Assembly: GCA_913051755.1 (NCBI GenBank) | Contig: CAJXBR010000028.1 | Coordinates: 1 to 6,265, forward strand | DNA length: 6,265 nucleotides | Reading direction: 5' to 3' | Source of the DNA: an uncultured Flavobacteriaceae bacterium | GTDB taxonomy: Bacteria; Bacteroidota; Bacteroidia; Flavobacteriales; Flavobacteriaceae | Shown here: in pieces, positions 1 to 5,647 of the stretch | How positions within the stretch are numbered: position 1 is the stretch's first letter | How the letters are laid out: each line of letters begins with the position of its first letter | Position numbers and translations under genes: made by a program | Notes under the pieces: model-generated | Seen by the model: only the letters and a program-made list of their open reading frames with translations | Told to the model about the DNA's origin: nothing | The model's database searches: none

Positions 1-197
1 GGCGAAGTCGATGTGCTAGCTTCATTTCACAAATATATCAAGTTTGTATAAAACCGTGTTGAACGAGCATGATAGACATTTTTTTTCGTTGCAATACTGA
101 TTTTTGATTTGCAATAAGGCTTGGCTATCGCAATAAGTTGTGACTGTTGCCACAAGTAGTACATTAATTTTTCGTTCATGACACTTGGGGCGTGTCT

Positions 198-581
198 TTA
201 CTCTACCGTTTCACCCTCCCATTCGAGTATACCGCCAATTAAATTATAGGTTTCTGAAAAGCCCAAATCACGCATCACCTGAATGGCCTGTGCACTTCTT
301 GCACCCGATCGGCAATACACATAATAAGACTTGTTTTTGTCTAGAGCATTCACCTCATCAATAAAACCAGGACCCATACGTAGGTCGATGTTAAGTGCAT
401 TGGGTATATGACCACTTTCAAATTCATCTTCAGTGCGGACATCCAAAACCACTGCTTCGGGGTATTCGACTAGGGCGTTTGCCCATTCGTTTTGTGATAG
501 ATCTGACATACTATTTTGTTTCGGCTGAAGATACATACAGCCTGTTAATAATAAAACAATGGATAGATAAAATTTCCACAT
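198..581 (-). CDS. Rhodanese-domain lipoprotein (putative sulfurtransferase)
   Basis: A 127-residue single-domain rhodanese. The N-terminus is a lipoprotein signal: a short hydrophobic stretch (residues 4-12) ends in the lipobox LLTGC, with the lipidated Cys at 15, so the mature protein should be membrane-anchored outside the cytoplasm. The rhodanese fold follows from about residue 27: the substrate-side motif DVRTEDEFESGHIPNA (47-62), then the active-site loop YCRSGARS (89-96) with catalytic Cys90. This Cys would carry a persulfide; the physiological sulfur donor and acceptor cannot be read from the sequence. Length is normal for a one-domain rhodanese plus signal. The ATG at 581 is chosen because it places the lipobox correctly. 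It is transcribed divergently from the MarR gene, sharing a 75-base upstream region; I see no clean TAnnTTTG promoter on its own strand. Domain call is firm, exact role unknown. Confidence 0.93.
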   Translation of the reverse strand: MWKFYLSIVLLLTGCMYLQPKQNSMSDLSQNEWANALVEYPEAVVLDVRTEDEFESGHIPNALNIDLRMGPGFIDEVNALDKNKSYYVYCRSGARSAQAIQVMRDLGFSETYNLIGGILEWEGETVE

Positions 582-600
582 GCATTAAAATTATAAAAAT

Positions 601-630
601 TTGTCAGTTCAACAAATAATAATATATTTG
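601..630 (+). promoter_or_regulatory. Predicted Bacteroidota-type promoter for the MarR/YceI cluster
   Basis: A TTG at 601-603 (within TTTG 600-603) is followed after 19 bases by TATATTTG at 623-630, an exact match to the Bacteroidota primary-sigma consensus TTG-N17-23-TAnnTTTG. Transcription would start near 635-637, about 20 bases before the MarR ATG at 657. The same -7 octamer occurs at the trp leader promoter. Prediction from consensus only. Confidence 0.65.
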
Positions 631-654
631 TACATACAACAATTGTAAATACAT
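628..654 (+). promoter_or_regulatory. Tandem inverted-repeat candidate operator for the MarR-family regulator
   Basis: Two 12-base near-copies sit 15 bases apart: TTGTACATACAA (628-639) and TTGTAAATACAT (643-654), identical at 10 of 12 positions. Each is an inverted repeat TTGTA-N2-TACAA (the second with a final T). The pair overlaps the end of the -7 element, the likely transcription start and the 5' untranslated region, ending two bases before the MarR start codon. MarR dimers usually bind such short AT-rich inverted repeats beside their own promoter, so autorepression is the natural inference. The flank also contains ATTTGT/ACAAAT (599-604 and 612-617), whose halves share the TTGT/ACAA core. 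No binding data; the AT-rich context raises the chance of coincidence. Confidence 0.5.
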
Positions 655-656
655 AT

Positions 657-1076
657 ATGTCAGCTAGATCGTTGGTTGTTGAAAGTATGCGTTTGGGGCA
701 GTTTATGAGCGATGAAATCAGCTGTGCTATACACCCATATGGGTTGAGCATTCAGCAATTTAATGTATTGCGCATACTGCGTGGTTGCAAAGGAACCCCA
801 GCAACTCTTCAATATATCACCTCTCGAATGATTCACAAAACGAGCAATACATCGCGAATTGTGGATCGTTTGTTGGAAAAGAATCTTGTCGATCGAAAAC
901 CATGTCTTGAAAATCGCAGAAAAATTGAAATTTCAATTACAAGCAAAGGTCTATCTCTACTGACTACAATTGATCCTGTGATAGATGAAAAAGAAAATGA
1001 AGTCGCAAGCAGATTAACCAATGAAGAATTGGCAACGCTGCTAGAAAACTATAAAAAGCTATTTGTTACACTTTAA
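657..1076 (+). CDS. MarR-family transcriptional regulator
   Basis: A 139-residue winged helix-turn-helix protein of the MarR family, a dimeric DNA-binding regulator. The segment around residues 29-47 (GLSIQQFNVLRILRG) is the typical helix 2-3 region. The recognition helix lies in about 61-77 (KTSNTSRIVDRLLEK). The wing follows at about 78-95, with RKPCLENRRKIEISIT holding the family's R...NRR signature. The C-terminal helices (about 104-137) would complete the dimer interface. The ATG at 657 is the only reasonable start: the reading frame stays open upstream but has no ATG, and a promoter ends at 630. The N-terminal helix may be slightly shorter than in relatives. It is followed after 11 bases by the YceI gene, so the two are probably cotranscribed. 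No Cys or other obvious sensing motif identifies the ligand. Family is firm; regulon is inferred. Confidence 0.92.
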   Translation: MSARSLVVESMRLGQFMSDEISCAIHPYGLSIQQFNVLRILRGCKGTPATLQYITSRMIHKTSNTSRIVDRLLEKNLVDRKPCLENRRKIEISITSKGLSLLTTIDPVIDEKENEVASRLTNEELATLLENYKKLFVTL

Positions 1077-1087
1077 TTTAATTAAAT

Positions 1088-1645
1088 ATGAATACTAAAT
1101 CCTTTTACTTAGTTGTACTTTTACTTACAACTACTTTCGCTTTTGGAAGTGTGAAACCAATTCCAATAACCTCCGCCACCATCGAGTGGAAGGCTTATAA
1201 AATTGCGTATGAACGATGGGGTACTATCCAACTGAAAAGTGGAGAACTCCTTTTTGAAGATGATGCACTTACAGGTGGGAACTTTGTTGTGGATATGACA
1301 AGCATTCAAGTCACCAGTCTTGAGGGAAAAAAGAAAGCCAGTTTAGAGAAGCACCTCAGATCAGATGATTTTTTTGGTATTGAGGAATTTCCCACTGCTG
1401 AGATGGTGATCACTGCTGTTGAATCCATAACTGATGGGTATAATGTCACTGGAGATTTCACGATCAAGGGGCAAACCCATCCAGTTACTTTTCCCATGGT
1501 TGTCATTGGCAATACAGCAACTGCGAAAGTCAAAATCGATCGCACCAAATACGATGTGCGCTATGGGTCTGATACCTTTTTTGATAACCTCGGAAATCGT
1601 GTGATCTACAATGAGTTTGACCTCAATGTGAAGTTAACATTTTAA
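1088..1645 (+). CDS. YceI-family secreted lipocalin-like protein
   Basis: A 185-residue exported YceI-domain protein. A Sec signal peptide is visible: MNTK, a hydrophobic core YLVVLLLTTTFAF (7-19), and likely cleavage after Gly20 or close by. The mature part is an all-beta YceI domain, a fold that binds long isoprenoid or lipid-like molecules. Family landmarks are HLRSDDFFGIEEFPTAEM (89-106), TGDFTIKGQTHPVTFP (121-136) and the closing strand region with DRTKYDVRYGS (151-161). Length is normal. The reaction or ligand is not known; related proteins are linked to periplasmic isoprenoid binding or stress. It starts 11 bases after the MarR stop and is followed 12 bases later by a small CDGSH-like ORF, suggesting a three-gene unit under the MarR promoter. 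There is no Shine-Dalgarno sequence; the junction is AT-rich. Confidence 0.93.
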   Translation: MNTKSFYLVVLLLTTTFAFGSVKPIPITSATIEWKAYKIAYERWGTIQLKSGELLFEDDALTGGNFVVDMTSIQVTSLEGKKKASLEKHLRSDDFFGIEEFPTAEMVITAVESITDGYNVTGDFTIKGQTHPVTFPMVVIGNTATAKVKIDRTKYDVRYGSDTFFDNLGNRVIYNEFDLNVKLTF

Positions 1646-1657
1646 ACATGAAAAGCT

Positions 1658-1741
1658 ATGAAAATTGATCGTCCAAAATGTGGTTGTGGAAACACTCAAA
1701 ACCCTAACGGGTATTGTGATGGATCGCACAACAATAAATAA
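1658..1741 (+). CDS. Tiny CDGSH-like iron-sulfur protein (27 residues)
   Basis: ATG at 1658 opens a 27-codon frame ending at TAA 1739-1741. The peptide begins MKIDRPK, then KCGCGNTQNPNGYCDGSH (residues 7-24). This closely resembles the CDGSH 2Fe-2S signature C-X-C-X2-(S/T)-X3-P-X-C-D-G-(S/T/A)-H: ligands would be Cys8, Cys10, Cys20 and His24. The spacing between Cys10 and Cys20 is 9 residues where the canonical motif has 8, and the Pro is shifted by one, so cluster binding is probable rather than certain. The protein is little more than the motif, shorter than the usual domain of about 40 residues. It lies 12 bases after the YceI stop and on the same strand, so it is probably the third gene of the MarR-YceI unit. 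A role in electron or cluster transfer is family knowledge only. Confidence 0.7.
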   Translation: MKIDRPKCGCGNTQNPNGYCDGSHNNK

Positions 1742-1754
1742 TTTTTCATTTGTG

Positions 1755-1785
1755 TTGTCTAGTTTATACTTGATTTATATATTTG
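1755..1785 (+). promoter_or_regulatory. Predicted trp operon promoter
   Basis: TTG at 1755-1757, a 20-base spacer, then TATATTTG at 1778-1785 matches the Bacteroidota consensus TTG-N17-23-TAnnTTTG. Transcription would start about 1789-1792, only a few bases before the leader peptide ATG at 1796. No Trp-repressor-like palindrome is apparent around it, so control appears to rest on the downstream attenuator. Confidence 0.65.
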
Positions 1786-1795
1786 ACACTCAATT

Positions 1796-1843
1796 ATGAA
1801 AACTATCAATACATGGTGGTCAGTCCGTAACGCACAGTCGTGA
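1796..1843 (+). CDS. trpL: trp operon leader peptide with tandem Trp codons
   Basis: A 15-residue ORF, MKTINTWWSVRNAQS, from ATG 1796 to TGA 1841-1843. Residues 7 and 8 are adjacent Trp codons (TGG TGG, 1814-1819); two in fifteen is far above background and is the hallmark of a tryptophan attenuator leader. It lies between a consensus promoter and an intrinsic terminator immediately upstream of trpE. Its role is as a sensor: ribosomes short of charged tRNA-Trp pause at 1814-1819, otherwise they reach the stop codon. The peptide itself is unlikely to have a function. The stop codon overlaps the segment (1837-1843) that can pair with the terminator. There is no Shine-Dalgarno sequence and the predicted 5' untranslated region is only a few bases. 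Confidence 0.88.
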   Translation: MKTINTWWSVRNAQS

Positions 1844-1886
1844 GGCACACCTTGTATACACACACCAAAGGGCTTGTCATCACGAC
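1837..1886 (+). promoter_or_regulatory. Predicted antiterminator of the trp attenuator
   Basis: GTCGTGA (1837-1843, overlapping the leader stop codon) is a perfect 7-base complement of TCACGAC (1880-1886). The latter occupies the terminator loop and the first three bases of its 3' arm. An inner helper pairing CCTT (1850-1853) with AAGG (1868-1871) is also possible. This structure and the terminator cannot both form in a nested fold. A ribosome stalled at 1814-1819 would cover roughly to 1826-1830 and leave 1837-1843 free, allowing antitermination. A ribosome at the stop codon would mask it, allowing termination. Structure found by eye, not by energy calculation. Confidence 0.7.
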
Positions 1887-1898
1887 AGGCCTTTTTTT
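1867..1898 (+). terminator. Intrinsic terminator of the trp attenuator
   Basis: AAAGGGCTTGTC (1867-1878) and GACAGGCCTTTT (1884-1895) form a 12-bp stem with two G-U pairs around a 5-base loop (ATCAC, 1879-1883). A run of seven T (1892-1898) provides the U-tract, partly within the stem base. It ends 12 bases before the trpE ATG. Its position in front of the structural genes, rather than after a gene, marks it as a regulatory (conditional) terminator. Confidence 0.88.
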
Positions 1899-1910
1899 AT
1901 TGTGAAACCT

Positions 1911-3308
1911 ATGAAGTACACATTAGAAACACATCATCGCAAATTGCTCGTCGATACTATGACGCCAGTGAATATGTATTTGAAGATAAGGGATAAGTAT
2001 CCCAACAGTATCCTTTTGGAAAGTTCAGATTATGGGGTTAATGACAACAGTGTGGCTTATATATGTTTTAATCCGATTGCTGAGATCAAACTCCAAAATC
2101 ATATCCTTCAGATGAGTTATCCAGATAGGACAACCAAAGAACTCGAGCTGGCAGAAAACGAGAGAGTCGCCAAACATTGTAGCAGTTTTGCGAAACAGTT
2201 TTCGTCAAATTTTCAAAGCAATCGATTTATTGCAAATGGGCTGTTTGGTTTCACTTCTTATGATGCAGTTCAGCATTTTGAGGATATTCGGTTTACAAAG
2301 AAAGATAAAGATCTATCTCTTCCACAATTGTACTATGCTCTCTTTCAGAATGTGATTGCCATCAATGTTTTCAATAATGAGGCGTATATCTATGCGCATT
2401 GTTATCAGACAAACAGCAATCTCGATGAAGTGGTTGAGGTATTACAATCACCAAATCCTGTGACGCATTCTTTTTCGAGAAAAGGGGACCCCTACTCCAA
2501 TTTGACAGATGATGAATTTGTTGATCTTGTCAAGAAGGGGATTCATCACTGCTATCGAGGTGATGTTTTTCAAATTGTCCTCTCTCGACGCTTTTCTCAA
2601 CCCTTTACAGGCGATGACTTCACCTTGTATCGTGTACTGAGATCTGTCAATCCTTCTCCTTATTTGTTTTATTTTGATTTTGGGGAATATCAAATTTTTG
2701 GCAGTTCACCAGAGTCACAATTGGTTGTTAAAGATGGTAAAGCAGAAATTCACCCCATTGCAGGTACCTTCCGACGAACAGGCAATGACAAGCAAGATGC
2801 CGAACGTGCAAGTAAATTGGCCAAAGATCAAAAAGAAAACAGCGAGCATGTGATGCTCGTCGATTTGGCAAGAAATGACCTCAGCCGAAATGGCGATCAA
2901 GTCAAGGTTGAAAAAAACAGGGAGATACAATTCTATTCCCACGTGATTCACCTTGTATCTAAAGTTACTGCCATGAAAAAAGAAAATCGAGAAACGATGG
3001 AAATTGTGGCTGATACGTTTCCTGCCGGGACACTCAGTGGGGCACCTAAACACAGGGCTATGCAACTCATTGACCAATACGAAAATCGCAGTCGCGAATT
3101 CTATGGTGGTGCCATAGGTTTTATGGATTTTGATGGCAACTACAACCACGCCATCATCATTCGATCCTTTTTAAGCAAAAACAATGTCTTACACTATCAA
3201 GCAGGTGCTGGGGTGGTGTCTGAGTCTGTTCCCGAAAATGAATTACAAGAAGTTTACAATAAACTAGGTGCTCTCAACAAAGCCCTGGAAGAAGCTGAAA
3301 AATTATAA
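1911..3308 (+). CDS. trpE: Anthranilate synthase component I
   Basis: A 465-residue chorismate-binding enzyme that, with the TrpG glutaminase, makes anthranilate from chorismate, the first committed step to tryptophan. Near the N-terminus, LLES (35-38) is the motif associated with tryptophan feedback inhibition. Catalytic-domain landmarks are NPSPYLFY (247-254), GSSPE (264-268), HPIAGT (281-286), SEHVMLVDLARND (311-323), PAGTLSGAPK (371-380) and AGAGVV (431-436). The Ala in PIAGT favours anthranilate synthase over aminodeoxychorismate synthase PabB, which usually has Lys there (PIKGT). An in-frame GTG at 1902 would add three residues (MKP), but it begins four bases after the terminator T-tract; ATG 1911 fits relatives better. 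The stop is two bases before trpG. Expression should be set by the attenuator just upstream. Confidence 0.96.
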   Translation: MKYTLETHHRKLLVDTMTPVNMYLKIRDKYPNSILLESSDYGVNDNSVAYICFNPIAEIKLQNHILQMSYPDRTTKELELAENERVAKHCSSFAKQFSSNFQSNRFIANGLFGFTSYDAVQHFEDIRFTKKDKDLSLPQLYYALFQNVIAINVFNNEAYIYAHCYQTNSNLDEVVEVLQSPNPVTHSFSRKGDPYSNLTDDEFVDLVKKGIHHCYRGDVFQIVLSRRFSQPFTGDDFTLYRVLRSVNPSPYLFYFDFGEYQIFGSSPESQLVVKDGKAEIHPIAGTFRRTGNDKQDAERASKLAKDQKENSEHVMLVDLARNDLSRNGDQVKVEKNREIQFYSHVIHLVSKVTAMKKENRETMEIVADTFPAGTLSGAPKHRAMQLIDQYENRSREFYGGAIGFMDFDGNYNHAIIIRSFLSKNNVLHYQAGAGVVSESVPENELQEVYNKLGALNKALEEAEKL

Positions 3309-3310
3309 TT

Positions 3311-3871
3311 ATGTACATACTTGTCATTGATAATTACGATTCTTTTACCTATAATTTGGTGCATTATCTCGAAGACCTCGATTGTTTGGTAACAGTCAAG
3401 CGAAACGACCAACTGACGATCGAAGAGGTCGCAGACTACGATAAAATTGTGTTATCACCAGGGCCTGGTATTCCAGATGAAGCAGGTCTTTTAAAATCGA
3501 TCATCTCTGCCTACGCCCAAACCAAACCCATTTTAGGAGTCTGTTTGGGGCATCAGGCGATTGGTGAGGTGTTTGGTGGTTCATTGACAAACCTAGATAA
3601 GGTCTATCATGGCGTCGCAACTCCTGTGCAAGTGGTTTGCGATGATCCCCTCTTTGATGGGCTAGGCAAAAAGTTTGAGGTGGGGCGTTATCACTCCTGG
3701 GTGGTTGAAAAACCCTTGCCAGAGGAATTTGTGCTACTGGCTGAAGAAGACAATGGACAAGTGATGGCAATGAAGCACAAGAAGTATGACATATATGGAG
3801 TTCAATTTCACCCTGAATCTATTTTAAGCCCTGAGGGAAAACAACTGTTGAACAATTGGTTAAAGATGTAG
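3311..3871 (+). CDS. trpG: Anthranilate synthase component II, glutamine amidotransferase
   Basis: A 186-residue class I glutamine amidotransferase that hydrolyses glutamine and passes ammonia to TrpE. The N-terminal IDNYDSFTYNL (6-16) and LSPGPG (48-53) are typical of the TrpG/PabA group. The catalytic triad is visible: nucleophile Cys78 in GVCLGHQAIG (76-85), and His167 and Glu169 in VQFHPES (164-170). Also present is YHSW, a conserved substrate-site element. Length is normal and the gene is not fused to trpD as it is in E. coli. It lies two bases after trpE and one base before trpD, so translational coupling is likely. In many bacteria the same subunit also serves PabB in folate synthesis; that dual role cannot be judged here. 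Confidence 0.96.
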   Translation: MYILVIDNYDSFTYNLVHYLEDLDCLVTVKRNDQLTIEEVADYDKIVLSPGPGIPDEAGLLKSIISAYAQTKPILGVCLGHQAIGEVFGGSLTNLDKVYHGVATPVQVVCDDPLFDGLGKKFEVGRYHSWVVEKPLPEEFVLLAEEDNGQVMAMKHKKYDIYGVQFHPESILSPEGKQLLNNWLKM

Positions 3872-3872
3872 A

Positions 3873-4868
3873 ATGAAAGAAATATTAGAAAAACGAATTC
3901 GCAATAAAAGCCTGAGTAAGGACGAAGCCAAGCACACACTCCTTGAGATTGGGCAAGGCAAATGTAATTCGCATCAAATTGCTGCGTTTTTAACCACATA
4001 TATGATGCACGTGGTGACTGTAGAGGAGCTTTCTGGCTTTCGTGCTGCATTGCTTGATCTTTGCATTGCGATTGACTTGAAAGACTATGATCCTATCGAC
4101 TTGTGTGGGACTGGTGGTGATAGGAAAGACACTTTCAATATTTCCACTCTTGCCTCTTTTGTAACTGCTGGTGCTGGTGTTGCTGTGGCTAAACATGGGA
4201 ACTATGGTGTTTCCTCTTCTTGTGGATCAAGTAATGTGATGGAACACTTGGGTATTCGCTTTTCAAACGATCAAGATTTTTTGCAAAACTGCATCGAAAA
4301 AGCTGGGATATGCGTTCTTCATGCCCCTTTGTTTCACCCTGCGATGAAGCATGTTGCGCCAATCCGACTTGATCTGGGACTCAAAACCTTTTTTAATATG
4401 CTCGGGCCACTTGTTAATCCATCAAAACCAAACAAGCAAATGGTGGGTGTTTTCAGTCTGGAATTACAGCGGATTTATCGCTACCTCTTGGAGGAAACCA
4501 ACCAACAATACAGCATTCTCCATGCCCTAGATGGATATGACGAAATATCTCTCACAGGGGATACCAAAGTGGTATCGAACAGTGCAACTGCAACGATTAA
4601 TGCTGCCTCTTTTTCAGTCGAAACGCTGCAAGCGAATCAAATTGGTGGGGGCAAATCGATAGCCGACGCTGCTGACATATTTATGCAGGTACTAAAGGAC
4701 ACTTCTACCGATGCTCAAAAACAGGTCGTTTGTGCCAATGCGGCTGTGGCAATCGCAACTGCAAAAGGGTGTAGTATCAACGATGGTTTTGCTTACGCTA
4801 CTGAATCGATCGACTCGGGCAAAGCACTTCAGTCACTAGAAACATTACAAAAACTCAGCACAAAGTGA
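3873..4868 (+). CDS. trpD: Anthranilate phosphoribosyltransferase
   Basis: A 331-residue enzyme that joins anthranilate to phosphoribosyl pyrophosphate (PRPP), giving phosphoribosylanthranilate. The small helical N-terminal domain (about 1-70) precedes the PRPP-binding loop CGTGGD (78-83), NIST (89-92) and KHGN (107-110). Arg165 in the RLDLGLKTFFNMLGPLVNP stretch (165-183) corresponds to the anthranilate-contacting region, and Asp223-Glu224 (GYDEISLTG) is the metal-binding pair. The segment after KHGN reads YGVSSSCGSSNVME (111-124), where enterobacterial enzymes have a Lys-containing SSKSGSAD-like sequence; I believe this is a Bacteroidota trait but could not check. Length is typical. It starts one base after trpG, and its TGA overlaps the GTG start of trpC by four bases. 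Confidence 0.96.
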   Translation: MKEILEKRIRNKSLSKDEAKHTLLEIGQGKCNSHQIAAFLTTYMMHVVTVEELSGFRAALLDLCIAIDLKDYDPIDLCGTGGDRKDTFNISTLASFVTAGAGVAVAKHGNYGVSSSCGSSNVMEHLGIRFSNDQDFLQNCIEKAGICVLHAPLFHPAMKHVAPIRLDLGLKTFFNMLGPLVNPSKPNKQMVGVFSLELQRIYRYLLEETNQQYSILHALDGYDEISLTGDTKVVSNSATATINAASFSVETLQANQIGGGKSIADAADIFMQVLKDTSTDAQKQVVCANAAVAIATAKGCSINDGFAYATESIDSGKALQSLETLQKLSTK

Positions 4869-5647
4869 ATATCCTTCAACGTATTGTAAAAAGTATCCAA
4901 GAGGATTTGGTGTTAAAAAAGGAAATTGTTCCTGTTCAATCACTAGAGTCTTCGATATTATTTGATCGTCAAACCATTTCACTGAGCAAAAGCATCCTCG
5001 ATTCACAGGGGGTCATCGCTGAGCATAAACGCAGATCACCCTCCAAACCGAATATCAATTTTGGTCTTTCTGTTTCAGAAGTAGCCAGTGGCTATGCGTC
5101 GGCAGGTGCTGCAGGTATGTCTGTGTTGACCAACAATCAATATTTTGGAGGGTCATTGGAGGATTTACTCCTTACAAGACAAGCATGTTCACTGCCTTTA
5201 TTAAGGAAAGAATTTATTGTGGATGAATACCAAGTGTTGGAAGCCAAGGCCAACGGAGCAGATGCCATATTGCTCATTGCTGCTTGCCTAGAAAAGCAAG
5301 AAATTAAAACCCTTTCGGAACTTGCAAAACAACTCGGTTTGGAAGTGTTGCTAGAGGTTCACAATGCCCAAGAGTTGGAAAAATCAGTGATGCCATCTCT
5401 TGACATGATTGGGGTTAACAATAGAGACCTGACAACATTTGATGTTCGTTTAGAGACAAGCATGTCCTTGGTAGATCAAATTCCTGATACGTTTGTCAAA
5501 TTATCAGAAAGTGGCCTTTCCACAGCTGAAGACGTTATCAAGCTAAGAGACTGTGGGTACGATGGTTTTTTGATGGGTGAACATTTTATGAAAACAGATA
5601 ACCCAGGTGCATCGGCCAAAAACTTTATTCAATTATTAAAAACATGA
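4865..5647 (+). CDS. trpC: Indole-3-glycerol phosphate synthase
   Basis: A 260-residue TIM-barrel enzyme that decarboxylates and cyclises carboxyphenylaminodeoxyribulose phosphate to indole-3-glycerol phosphate. Catalytic residues sit in their usual places: Glu53 and Lys55 in IAEHKRRSPS (51-60), Lys115 in LLRKEF (112-117), Glu164 in VLLEVH (161-166), Asn185 and Arg187 in GVNNRDL (183-189), Ser216 in SESG (214-217), and the phosphate-binding GFLMGE (234-239). The start is GTG at 4865, inside the GTGA overlap with trpD; it yields MNIL, matching the N-terminus I recall for Bacteroidota TrpC, and no nearby ATG would give a full barrel. TrpC is a separate protein here, not fused to TrpF as in enterobacteria. 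The TGA overlaps the trpF ATG by four bases. Confidence 0.96.
   Translation: MNILQRIVKSIQEDLVLKKEIVPVQSLESSILFDRQTISLSKSILDSQGVIAEHKRRSPSKPNINFGLSVSEVASGYASAGAAGMSVLTNNQYFGGSLEDLLLTRQACSLPLLRKEFIVDEYQVLEAKANGADAILLIAACLEKQEIKTLSELAKQLGLEVLLEVHNAQELEKSVMPSLDMIGVNNRDLTTFDVRLETSMSLVDQIPDTFVKLSESGLSTAEDVIKLRDCGYDGFLMGEHFMKTDNPGASAKNFIQLLKT

Noticed and set aside
1..51. Open frame GEVDVLASFHKYIKFV ending at TAA 49-51, possibly the C-terminus of a plus-strand gene entering from the left
   Set aside because: Only 16 codons are visible, with no recognisable motif; the other two frames also stop early (16-18 and 58-60). Cannot be told from chance.
91..137. GCAATA at 91, 111 and 130, about 20 bases apart
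   Set aside because: Six-base words in an AT-rich spacer; flanks differ and no operator or array structure follows.
180..196. Hairpin GACAC-N7-GTGTC overlapping the region after the rhodanese stop
   Set aside because: Only five base pairs and no T-run on either strand right after it (minus strand continues ATGAACG), so not a convincing terminator.
395..619. 74-codon plus-strand open frame across the rhodanese gene and the divergent promoter region
   Set aside because: Antisense to a clear rhodanese coding sequence and ends within the MarR promoter; no protein features.
1076..1087. Perfect 12-base palindrome ATTTAATTAAAT filling the MarR-YceI junction
   Set aside because: Made only of A and T and spans a stop codon; such palindromes arise easily by chance and there is no promoter motif with it.
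1786..1910. T-box or TRAP-type control of the trp operon
   Set aside because: No T-box specifier/antiterminator consensus and no series of GAG/TAG triplets; the tandem Trp codons and alternative stems explain the region better.
2715..3149. 144-codon open frame on the minus strand inside trpE
   Set aside because: Lies entirely opposite a well-supported trpE with intact motifs; translation shows no recognisable domain. A shadow frame.
3501..3770. 89-codon minus-strand open frame inside trpG, rich in Arg, Pro and His
   Set aside because: Composition is what the reverse strand of a coding gene gives; no start signal, domain or neighbour supports it.
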